Shown piece after piece: positions 5,362 to 12,041 of a stretch of DNA of 15,795 bases. The first letter of the stretch is position 1; each line of letters begins with the position of its first letter. A program made the position numbers and the translations under genes. The notes beneath the pieces are model-generated. The model saw only the letters and a program-made list of their open reading frames with translations. It was not told the DNA's origin and ran no database searches. The stretch comes from Altererythrobacter sp. (GTDB lineage: Bacteria > Pseudomonadota > Alphaproteobacteria > Sphingomonadales > Sphingomonadaceae): the NCBI GenBank assembly GCA_024636575.1, contig JAGXGU010000141.1:1-15795 (forward strand), given 5' to 3'.

Positions 5362-7464
5362 ATGCCATTCAAGGCTAAGCTTTTTGGCGGGTTTCGGTTG
5401 TTTTCCAGTTGCGGGCGGGAAATCGAGATCGGCAACCGGCGCGCACGGGCGCTGTTGGCGATGCTGCTGCTGGATCCCGGCGAGCCACTGGCGCGCGATT
5501 ACATCTGCAAGCTGCTGTGGACCGGGCGTTTCGAAGCACAGGCGCGGGCCAGCTTGCGGCAATGCCTTCTTGCCCTCAGCCGGATATTCGAAGAATTCGG
5601 CCCCACCATATTGAAAACCAGCCGGACTGAAATCTGCATTCCGGCAGGCATGGTTTCGACCGATCTTGGCGATCTGGAGGCGTTTTTGAACGCTGGCAAA
5701 TACGATGAAGCCTGCGCCATCCTGGAGGAAATCGGCGCAGAGCCATTGCTCGAACAATTGCATTTCAGCCCGGAATTCGAACGCTGGCTGGGCATCAGGC
5801 GCGACAAGATCGAACAGCGCATCAGTACCCTGGTTCAGGATCGCCTGTCGAAGCTGGCCAGCGGCGACCGGCAAGCAGAATACGCACATGTCCTGTCGGC
5901 CTGGAGCGGGCGGTCCACGAGCGACCGAGAGGCAGCCCGCTTCATGGATCATGGTGGAGAGATCTCGCTTGCGGTCTTGCCATTCCCCCAGTTCAATATC
6001 GGTAACGTTACCAGCATGCTGGGCGAAGGGGTTGTGGACGAGCTGATCACCAGCCTTGGGCAAGTCCGCGGTTTGCTGGTTACGGGCCGTACATCATCAG
6101 CGCAATACGCCGAAACGAGCCTACCCCTGCCCCGCATTGCGGCCGAACTTGGCGTTTCCCATCTGGTCGAAGGCTGCGTTCATTTTGAAGGGGAGAATGC
6201 CCGGATCAATGTCCGTCTTATCGATGGCCAAACCGGTTTCGAGATGTGGTCTTACCGCCACGATGGGACCCTGACGGATATTTTCGCCCTGCGCGAACAA
6301 ATCGCCAGTGCAGTAAGAGCCGACATCTGCCGCACTTTAAAAGTGGATGGACAGGGCGCCGCTAGCCGCAAGATGACCGCCAACCGCGATGCCTACAGCC
6401 TATATCTCCAGGGCCGCGCGCTGACCAGCCGGGCCATCGGTGAAAATCTGTTGGATACGGCAACCGGCCTTCTCGAACAGGCGGTGGAGCTTGATCCCGA
6501 TTTTTCGGAAGGGTGGGCCGCACTGGCCGAAGCGCATGTCAACAAGGCTGTCTATACCCCGTGTCTGGACCGGACTGCCGAATCCCGGAAAATGGCCGAA
6601 TTGGCCCAGATCGCCATCGATAAGGATCCACGGCAGGGCCATGCCCGGGCCATGCTGGCGATTCATCAGTGGACTTTGAAAAATCCGCTCCGTGCACTCG
6701 ATCTTGCGTATGAGGCGTTCGCGCTTGAACCTGACAATCCCTACGTATGTATCCGCCTAGGCTCTTTTCTGCTGTATATCGGGCGGACAAAAGATGCCGC
6801 GCCGTACATCGAACGGGCCCTGCGGCAGGATCCGGTGCAGGGGAGCAGCTACGCCGTGCTTTCCACGCTCTATCTGAATCTGGGGGACATCGATGGTGCC
6901 ATGGCAGCTGGCCAGCGGATGACCGATCTGGGCTTCCCATCAATGTGGCATGCGGTGGCAATTGCGGCATCGGGCGACCGGGACCGTGCCGTGGAAACGT
7001 ACCGCCAGACCCGCAGATTGATGAATTCGGTTATCTTTCCGCCAGTCGGCACCGAACCGATGACCGAAGAGGCAATGGATATCTACTGGACCATCGCAGC
7101 CAAGGGATGTTTGAGCGGGAAGGAGCAGGACCGCGCATTCTATTGCCAAATGCTCGATGGCCTGCACGCGACCATGCATGATCCATGCGATCCCTCGATC
7201 ACTTTGCCCGCAATCTGGATGGGGCATACCGACCTGGTCCTGAAGACCTATGGCAAGTGCATTCATCCAGCCAACATGATCGGTTTGATGAGCCTGTGGA
7301 CTGATATAGAGCCGGTCCGGCAGATACGCCTGAGTCCGCAATTCATACCGTTCGCACGTGCATTTGGTCTGGTCGATGCGTGGGAAAAATATGGTTGGCC
7401 CGATCTGATGCCCGCTTGCGCCGATAATGCGGCCAATGACCGCCAGTTCAAGTCGCAGGGCTAG
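5362..7464 (+). CDS. SARP-like winged-helix / TolB-like / TPR regulator
   Basis: This is a 700-residue multidomain regulator. Residues 1-95 look like the OmpR/SARP winged helix (KLFGGFRLFSS, then RRARALLAMLLLDPGEPLAR, LLWTGRFEAQARASLRQ). Residues 201-326 match the TolB/FlgO-like domain found in CadC- and adenylate-cyclase-associated regulators (SLAVLPF, LGEGVVDELITSL, GRTSSAQYAE, ELGVSHLVEGCV, IFALREQIASAVRA). From about 343 onward TPR-like helices follow (LLEQAVELDPDFSEGWAALAEAH, AFALEPDNPYVCIRLGSFLLY). There is no transmembrane segment, so it should be cytosolic. The targets and signal are unknown; the TolB/TPR part probably senses a ligand or protein partner. It stands alone, downstream of tRNA-Ser and of an FNR-type box. 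The start MPFKAKLFGGFRL is typical of this group. Confidence 0.88.
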   Translation: MPFKAKLFGGFRLFSSCGREIEIGNRRARALLAMLLLDPGEPLARDYICKLLWTGRFEAQARASLRQCLLALSRIFEEFGPTILKTSRTEICIPAGMVSTDLGDLEAFLNAGKYDEACAILEEIGAEPLLEQLHFSPEFERWLGIRRDKIEQRISTLVQDRLSKLASGDRQAEYAHVLSAWSGRSTSDREAARFMDHGGEISLAVLPFPQFNIGNVTSMLGEGVVDELITSLGQVRGLLVTGRTSSAQYAETSLPLPRIAAELGVSHLVEGCVHFEGENARINVRLIDGQTGFEMWSYRHDGTLTDIFALREQIASAVRADICRTLKVDGQGAASRKMTANRDAYSLYLQGRALTSRAIGENLLDTATGLLEQAVELDPDFSEGWAALAEAHVNKAVYTPCLDRTAESRKMAELAQIAIDKDPRQGHARAMLAIHQWTLKNPLRALDLAYEAFALEPDNPYVCIRLGSFLLYIGRTKDAAPYIERALRQDPVQGSSYAVLSTLYLNLGDIDGAMAAGQRMTDLGFPSMWHAVAIAASGDRDRAVETYRQTRRLMNSVIFPPVGTEPMTEEAMDIYWTIAAKGCLSGKEQDRAFYCQMLDGLHATMHDPCDPSITLPAIWMGHTDLVLKTYGKCIHPANMIGLMSLWTDIEPVRQIRLSPQFIPFARAFGLVDAWEKYGWPDLMPACADNAANDRQFKSQG

Positions 7465-7659
7465 GGCAAGGTGACGGTTCGCGCCGTTCCCATGCAGAAT
7501 TGACGTTTTATTCACGCTGCGCTGATTGACGCTGCGGCAACCAGGCGTGCATTCATGACAGATCGAATTTCCCGAGGGCAACTCAAGCGCTGGGCGAGGT
7601 GGGAGGCTCCGTCCGGCAGCCGTGAAACCTCCCTTGGATGAAAATTGGAAGGGGGGGGC

Positions 7660-7713
7660 ATGAACAATTTTCTGATCATCTTTCCCGCCGATACAAGATT
7701 GCCTGCGGGCTGA
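7660..7713 (+). CDS. Possible 17-residue leader peptide
   Basis: The open frame encodes MNNFLIIFPADTRLPAG and is followed by TGA. AAGG lies seven bases before the ATG and is a plausible ribosome-binding site, within a run of eight G residues. The ATG and ribosome-binding site are inside the loop of GAAAATTG/CAATTTTC (7640-7647 with 7665-7672). The stop codon lies immediately before the long hairpin. The arrangement resembles a leader peptide, but an open frame this short is easily due to chance. Confidence 0.2.
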   Translation: MNNFLIIFPADTRLPAG

Positions 7714-7714
7714 C

Positions 7715-7764
7715 CGGGTTGCCCGGCGGATGATTGCGACCCACATCCGCCGGGCAGCAACCCG
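7715..7764 (+). repeat. Long hairpin, 18 bp with a three-base bulge
   Basis: CCCGGCGGATG (7722-7732) pairs with CATCCGCCGGG (7744-7754), and CGGGTTG (7715-7721) with CAACCCG (7758-7764). A CAG bulge lies on the 3' side and the loop has 11 bases. It is not followed by a T-tract, so it is not a standard terminator. It could be a leader structure, an RNA-stabilising hairpin or a REP-like element. Confidence 0.6.
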
Positions 7765-7850
7765 TGCCACCAGACGAACGGAGCATGCGATGGCACAATC
7801 CCCGCACCAGCCAGAATGCCCCCTGCAGATTGCCAAGCAGCGAACGGCCT

Positions 7851-8216
7851 ATGACTATTGACCATCTTGCGAAAGATTTTGCGCAGATGCTGCTCACGGG
7901 CAATAGCGTTGAGGCAGCCGAGAAATATTGGGCCGATGACATCGTACGGATTGAACCGGCCCGCTATCCATCGGGCCAGACCCGGCGCATTACCGGCTTT
8001 GCCGCCGCACATGCCAAGCTGCTGGAATGGATCGAAACGAGCGATGCGGCGGAACTGGCAATCGACGGACCATTCGTGACCGGCAATGTCTTCGCGCTGT
8101 TCCTCGACATGGAAATTACCGCTGCTGAAACCGGCAAACGTGAACCTTTCAGCGAAATCGCGGTGTTTACCGTGCGAGACGAGAAGATTGTCGAGGAGCG
8201 CTACTTCTATGCGTAA
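7851..8216 (+). CDS. NTF2/SnoaL-like protein
   Basis: This 121-residue protein has the pattern of a SnoaL-like/NTF2 cone-shaped fold: an N-terminal helix (HLAKDFAQMLLTGNSVEAAEKYWADDIVRIEP), a central helix (RITGFAAAHAKLLEWIE) and a C-terminal beta-rich part ending SEIAVFTVRDEKIVEERYFYA. The family includes steroid isomerase-like enzymes, polyketide cyclases and non-catalytic binding proteins, so no reaction can be named. The start at MTIDHLAKDF is chosen because the 39 codons before it read as low-quality, proline- and arginine-rich sequence covering the intergenic hairpin. The ribosome-binding site is weak. It is followed 69 bases later by the VOC gene. Confidence 0.8.
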   Translation: MTIDHLAKDFAQMLLTGNSVEAAEKYWADDIVRIEPARYPSGQTRRITGFAAAHAKLLEWIETSDAAELAIDGPFVTGNVFALFLDMEITAAETGKREPFSEIAVFTVRDEKIVEERYFYA

Positions 8217-8285
8217 ATTCATGACCGAGGCACTGCACTGTACGCCCCGGAACAATTAACACCCAACCTCAGGAAGAAGGCCGCC

Positions 8286-8873
8286 ATGCCAGTCGTTCCC
8301 AAGCAAATGGCCCATGTTGTTTATCGCACCCGCCGTTTCGAACAGATGCTGGCATGGTATGCGAAAGTGTTCGGTGCGAAGGTGCAATACCGTAATCCCG
8401 CGCTCGCCTTCCTGACCTTTGATGATGAACACCACCGTTTCGCCTTCGCGGATCTGGGCGTAATCCGGCCCGGTGAAGACGATCCGGATGATCGCGGCAT
8501 GATCGGCGTTGACCATGTGGCATGGGAATATGGTTCCATCCGCGATCTGCTGGAGAATTATGCTGAGCTAAAATCCGCAGGTATCGAGCCGTATTGGGCG
8601 GTCAATCACGGAATGAGCGCATCGCTTTAATACGCCGATCCCGATGGCAACCAGATGGAATTCACGGTCGATTGTTTCGCCGAAAAGGCGGACTGCAGCG
8701 CTTATTTCGAGGGCGATGCCATCGGCGAAAATCCAGTGGGGGCGGAATATGACCCGGGTGAATGGCTCGCGCAGCTGCGCGCCGGTGCGTCGGAGGCTGA
8801 TCTGCTCGCAATTGATCCTGCCGCGGACATCTCGCCCATTCGCGGGGCAATGATGGCCGGGCTGGAGCAATGA
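8286..8873 (+). pseudogene. VOC family (extradiol-dioxygenase-like) gene with in-frame stop
   Basis: One reading frame runs from the ATG to the TGA at 8873 and is interrupted only by TAA at 8628-8630. The 195-codon product has the vicinal oxygen chelate fold: AHVVYRTRRFEQMLAWYAKVFG, GVDHVAWEY, then, beyond the stop, YADPDGNQMEF. The candidate 2-His-1-Glu metal ligands are His10, His77 and Glu125; the last lies after the stop. Family members normally read SLYY or SLYF here, so TAA most likely replaces a tyrosine codon (a one-base change). The downstream part still looks well preserved, which suggests a recent mutation, a base-calling error or readthrough. A good ribosome-binding site (AGGAAGAAGG) precedes the ATG. 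It sits between two NTF2-like genes. Confidence 0.8.
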
Positions 8874-8961
8874 TTGCATTCGCTGCGCCGCCCGGGATAA
8901 TCCATGATATCCACCACCCGAACACTTGGCCGGTTTGATCCGGGCCAATGGAGAGACCTGA

Positions 8962-9369
8962 ATGACCAGCACTAATGTTGAGATCGTCCGCACTATTTAT
9001 GGCGCCTTCGAAACCGGGGACATGGCCGGTTTTTCTGATGCGCTGGCTCCGGACATTGTCTGGAACGAGGCGGAAAACTATCCCTATGCCGACCATAATC
9101 CCTATGTCGGGGCGCAGGCTATCATGGAGGGGGTGTTTGCACGCACAGCACAGGATTTCGATGGTTTCGCAGTTTCCATGACCGACCTGATCGATGGCGG
9201 GGACCGCGTGGTTGCGCTGGGCCGCTATACAGGCACGTCCAGAACGACCGGTGCGCCGCTGGATGTACAGGCGGCCCATGTGTGGACACTGGCCGATGGC
9301 AAGGTTGTGCGGTTCCAGCAGCATATCGACACACTTGGTACCGCCCGCACAATGGGCAGGGCAGGATAG
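8962..9369 (+). CDS. NTF2/SnoaL-like polyketide-cyclase-type protein
   Basis: This 135-residue SnoaL-like protein begins with VEIVRTIYGAFETGDMAGFSDALAPDIVWNEAENYPY, continues through a helix (GAQAIMEGVFART) and ends with beta strands including RVVALGRYTGTSRTTGAPLDVQAAHVWTLADGKVVRFQQHIDT. The spacing is that of small NTF2-fold proteins annotated as ketosteroid isomerase-related. GGAGAG a few bases before the ATG supports the start. It is on the same strand as the other NTF2-like gene and the broken VOC gene, 88 bases after the latter, and the three may once have been a small catabolic unit. Substrate and reaction are unknown. Confidence 0.85.
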   Translation: MTSTNVEIVRTIYGAFETGDMAGFSDALAPDIVWNEAENYPYADHNPYVGAQAIMEGVFARTAQDFDGFAVSMTDLIDGGDRVVALGRYTGTSRTTGAPLDVQAAHVWTLADGKVVRFQQHIDTLGTARTMGRAG

Positions 9370-9424
9370 CGCCGCCCCGGGTTCAGTCTTCTTGGCCTGA
9401 CAATTGCACAGCTGCCGGTTACGA

Positions 9425-9510
9425 ACTTGCGCTCAGCCGGTCCTGCCCGCCGCTCGTGCGTCCTACAGACCCAGATTGGCGAAAACGGGCATGAACGGCT
9501 GAGCGCAAGT
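9425..9510. repeat. 86-bp imperfect palindrome (25-bp arms)
   Basis: The arms at 9425-9449 and 9486-9510 are reverse complements at 23 of 25 positions. The outer 15 bases (ACTTGCGCTCAGCCG and its complement) are perfect, and the unpaired centre is 36 bases. It lies 55 bases after an NTF2-like gene and next to the broken end of the flippase remnant. It could be a small non-autonomous element (MITE-like), a long terminator or a recombination scar. Terminal target-site duplications could not be recognised. Confidence 0.7.
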
Positions 9511-9578
9511 CCGTCGACTATATGCTTGCCGGGATCGATGGCGGGAATGCCTCCGGGCGTATCGATGGTCCCCAGATT

Positions 9579-9782
9579 GCCCAGCAACGTCTTGGTCAGT
9601 CCGAAAGTTGCGAAGGCAGCAAGCAATTCCAGCATCGCGACAGCTTCGCCCAGACGGCCGAAATCGTCGATCCCGTAAAACCGCGCAACGAAGGTAATCA
9701 GCAGGACGCGGGCGAACATCCGCGATCCCGATCCGGTCAGGATTTGCCACGCGCCGTGCCGCAAATCGCGCTTTTCGCCGAC
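9579..9782 (-). pseudogene. Truncated Wzx-like polysaccharide flippase, N-terminal remnant
   Basis: The minus-strand frame reads AWQILTGSGSRMFARVLLI, TFVARFYGIDDFGRLGEA and VAMLELLAAFATFGLTKTLL. This is the usual start of O-antigen/teichoic-acid type flippases: the first membrane helix, an RxxGxxDFGR-like turn and the second membrane helix. Such proteins normally have 400-500 residues. Here the similarity ends after about 60 residues, and the frame runs into unrelated sequence and the palindrome. The true start is not clear. Its position beside surface-polymer genes supports the identification. I am fairly confident of the family character but cannot confirm it without a search. Confidence 0.5.
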
Positions 9783-9900
9783 CAGCAGTTGACCTTCGCT
9801 ATCCACGAAACAACAGCTTTCCGGCAAGTGTGGGAATCAAAGCAGGCAAGTGCATTCCTATCGGCGGCGGGCCGGATTATGTCGCCGGAGATATTCGGGC

Positions 9901-9931
9901 CGTTGCGCCGGTCGCAACGCGTCCGATAAAA
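9901..9931 (+). promoter_or_regulatory. Candidate promoter and operator of the glycerophosphotransferase gene
   Basis: The perfect inverted repeat CGTTGCG-CCGGT-CGCAACG (9901-9919) overlaps a -35-like TTGCGC (9903-9908). It is followed at 17-base spacing by the AT-rich ATAAAA (9926-9931), which could be the -10. This lies about 50 bases before the gene start. Both elements are weak matches to the sigma-70 consensus. Confidence 0.3.
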
Positions 9932-9980
9932 ATACAGCTTTTCTGGTGCAGTCCGCGTGTTTGGCTGGCATGAGGCGGCC

Positions 9981-11183
9981 ATGAACGCCGACAATTCCCC
10001 GCAACCGATCCGGATCGGCCTCCTCTATAATCACGAGCAACTGCTCCAGGTCACGCATACCGCCCCGATAATTTCCCGACTCCAGCAGCTTGCGCCGGGT
10101 CTGCAGGTGGAAGTGCTGACGTCGAGCGATAGCCATACCGAGGCGGTGATGTCCCACCTCGATCCGCAGGTGGAACCGCCGCTGATCCGCCGGATCGCGG
10201 CGGGAAAACTGGTCAAGGCAATCGAGAGGGCGACCGGCGGCATTATCCCCCTCAGCCGGATTGGCGCGCCGGCAGCGAACCGGGAAATGTTGGGCACATA
10301 TGATGCGCTGGTGGTGCCGGAAACGACTACGACCCTGCTGAAAACGCGCTACGGGATGCAGCATCCGAAGTTGATTTTCGGTCCGCATGGGGCGGGGGAC
10401 CGCAGCATCAGCGTATCGCCCGATATCACCCATTTCGATTTTGTGTTGCTGCCGGGGGAGAAAACCCGCGACCGGATGATCGAAGGCGGCATTGTGCGCG
10501 AGGGCGATCATGCGGTGATCGGATATCCCAAATTCGATGCGCCCCATCTGGCCGTGCCGACCAAATTCTTCGATAATGACAGACCAACGGTGCTGTATAA
10601 TCCGCACTTCGATCCGCTGCTGTCTTCCTGGCATGATTTCGGGTTGCAGGTGCTCGAATATTTTGCCGGGCAGCAAACCTATAATCTGATCTTTGCGCCG
10701 CATGTGATGCTGTTTCAGCGGCGCGTGCTGGTATCTGTCGAACACCGCAAGATCAGGTTCCGGCAGGAAATCCCCGCGCGCTATCGCCAGATGGGCCATA
10801 TCCGCATCGATACCGGCAGCGAGCGGAGCGTCGATATGTCCTACACCCGCAATGCCGATCTATATATCGGCGATGTCAGCAGCCAGATCTATGAATTCAT
10901 CCAGCGCCCCCGACCGGCGATCTTCCTCAATTCGCACGATGCACAGTGGCACGACGATCCCAGCTATGCCTTCTGGCATTTCGGGCAGGTGATCGATGAT
11001 GTGGCGGATCTTGGCGCTGCGCTGGAACAGGCATTTCCGCTGGGTGAAATATTTCGCCAGCGGCAATCGGCGGCCTTCTCGCAGACTTTCTCGATAGACC
11101 CGGCCAACTCATCCGCCGTCCGGGCAGCCGAAGCAATTGCCGGCTATCTTGACCGCGAATTTCCGATGGGAGGGCGTGTCTGA
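9981..11183 (+). CDS. CDP-glycerol glycerophosphotransferase-like enzyme
   Basis: This 400-residue GT-B-like transferase resembles the TagB/TagF family, which moves glycerophosphate (or related alditol phosphates) from a CDP-activated donor. Visible motifs are GPHGAGDR near 134, VIGYPKFD near 180, LYNPHFDP near 205, IFAPHVM near 237 and, most diagnostic, IGDVSSQIYEFIQRPRPAIFLN near 296, equivalent to the TagF stretch tDySSvxfDf...rPiify. No signal peptide is present, so it acts on the cytoplasmic side. The start was placed at MNADNS because GAGG lies five bases before it; an ATG eight codons upstream is possible. The gene overlaps the nucleotidyltransferase gene by one base, so the two are probably co-translated. 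The exact substrate is unknown. Confidence 0.75.
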   Translation: MNADNSPQPIRIGLLYNHEQLLQVTHTAPIISRLQQLAPGLQVEVLTSSDSHTEAVMSHLDPQVEPPLIRRIAAGKLVKAIERATGGIIPLSRIGAPAANREMLGTYDALVVPETTTTLLKTRYGMQHPKLIFGPHGAGDRSISVSPDITHFDFVLLPGEKTRDRMIEGGIVREGDHAVIGYPKFDAPHLAVPTKFFDNDRPTVLYNPHFDPLLSSWHDFGLQVLEYFAGQQTYNLIFAPHVMLFQRRVLVSVEHRKIRFRQEIPARYRQMGHIRIDTGSERSVDMSYTRNADLYIGDVSSQIYEFIQRPRPAIFLNSHDAQWHDDPSYAFWHFGQVIDDVADLGAALEQAFPLGEIFRQRQSAAFSQTFSIDPANSSAVRAAEAIAGYLDREFPMGGRV

Positions 11184-12019
11184 TGGACCCTGCCGGAACG
11201 AAATGGACCGCGCTGGTCCTGGCTGGACAGCGCCCGGGGGTTGATGAACTTGCGGCGGCAAACGGACAGACCTTCAAGGCGCTGATCCCGGTCGCCGGCC
11301 AATCCATGCTGGGCCGGGTAATTGCAACGCTGGATGCGTGCCCGCAAATTGGCCGGATCGTGATTGTTGCGCAGACTCCGGAGCTATTGTTGTCTGGCGA
11401 CACTGCGCAGCTGATGGGCAATCCCAAGGTCAGGCTGGCTGCGAGTACCGACGGGATCGCAGCCAGTATCGCCAGGATTGCCGGGCAAGATATTGCCCCG
11501 TGGCCGGTGCTGGTGACCACTGCGGACCACGCCCTGCTGACGCCTGAAATGGTGGAACAATTCCTTGGTGCTTGTGGCGGGGAGGCGCGGGATGCCGACC
11601 TTGCGATTGCGTTCGGCGAGCGGCGGATCGTGGAGGCAGCCTATCCGGAAACCAGGCGCACCTGGCTCAAATTCTCCGACGGGCATTATTCCGGCGCCAA
11701 TCTGTTTGCTCTGCGCGGTGCAAAGGTCCTGCCCGCGCTGGAATTGTGGTCCGGCGTCGAACAGGACCGCAAGAAAGGGTTGGCGGTTATTTCCCAATTC
11801 GGGCCGTGGCTGCTGCTGCGTGCGCTGACGCGGACCATTACCTTCCCTCAGGCGCTGGCCAAGGCCGGGCTGCGGCTGGGCCTTGCCGCCAGACCGATTG
11901 TGATGTCGCAAGCCGAAGCCGTGATCGATGTCGACAAGCCTGCCGATCTGGTGCTGGCGGAAGAAATCCTCCGGCACCGGATAAATCCGGCTCCCCGGAC
12001 AAATCCAGCCCCTATATGA
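11183..12019 (+). CDS. MobA-like nucleotidyltransferase
   Basis: This 278-residue protein has the Rossmann-like NTP_transf_3 pattern: the N-terminal nucleotide loop WTALVLAGQRPG with Lys32 in FKALIPVAGQSML, then LVTTADHALLTPEM (Asp115, presumed metal or nucleotide contact) and a C-terminal VIDVDKPADL. The start codon shares one base with the stop of the upstream gene (TGATG). Paired with a glycerophosphotransferase-like enzyme, it most plausibly makes the CDP-activated (or other NDP-activated) donor for that enzyme, comparable to TagD or LicC in function but of a different sequence type. It lacks the standard GGxSxRxG loop of MobA, so a role in molybdopterin guanine dinucleotide synthesis is unlikely despite the mod genes elsewhere in the window. 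Confidence 0.8.
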   Translation: MDPAGTKWTALVLAGQRPGVDELAAANGQTFKALIPVAGQSMLGRVIATLDACPQIGRIVIVAQTPELLLSGDTAQLMGNPKVRLAASTDGIAASIARIAGQDIAPWPVLVTTADHALLTPEMVEQFLGACGGEARDADLAIAFGERRIVEAAYPETRRTWLKFSDGHYSGANLFALRGAKVLPALELWSGVEQDRKKGLAVISQFGPWLLLRALTRTITFPQALAKAGLRLGLAARPIVMSQAEAVIDVDKPADLVLAEEILRHRINPAPRTNPAPI

Positions 12020-12041
12020 AGCCCGCAGCGGAAAGCATCGA

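Larger units (their letters stand above)
7465..7850 (+). other. Structured intergenic region (386 bases)
   Basis: No convincing protein gene fills this gap. It holds several inverted repeats, listed separately in part: competing pairings around 7601-7656, a 17-codon open frame at 7660-7713 and a long hairpin at 7715-7764. A short direct repeat ACGCTGCG (15-base period) lies near 7511-7533. No clear terminator for the preceding regulator and no clear promoter for the next gene could be identified. It may be the 5' leader of the NTF2/VOC genes or the decayed remains of a lost gene. Confidence 0.5.
9370..9980. other. Decayed intergenic region with palindrome and flippase remnant
   Basis: These 611 bases hold no intact gene that I can support. 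They contain an 86-bp imperfect palindrome (9425-9510), the truncated start of a flippase gene on the minus strand (about 9579-9782), and a promoter-like region with its own inverted repeat before the glycerophosphotransferase gene. Other open frames here have no recognisable protein character. Confidence 0.6.

Noticed and set aside
5272..6063. A 263-codon minus-strand open frame over the start of the SARP/TPR gene
   Set aside because: It is antisense to the winged-helix and TolB-like coding sequence and has no family motifs.
6940..7836. A 298-codon minus-strand open frame over the end of the SARP/TPR gene
   Set aside because: It is antisense to TPR-coding sequence and shows no recognisable protein pattern.
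11183..12019. MobA (molybdopterin guanylyltransferase) linked to the mod genes
   Set aside because: The nucleotide loop differs from MobA, the gene is 8 kb from modABC, and it is coupled to a glycerophosphotransferase-like gene.
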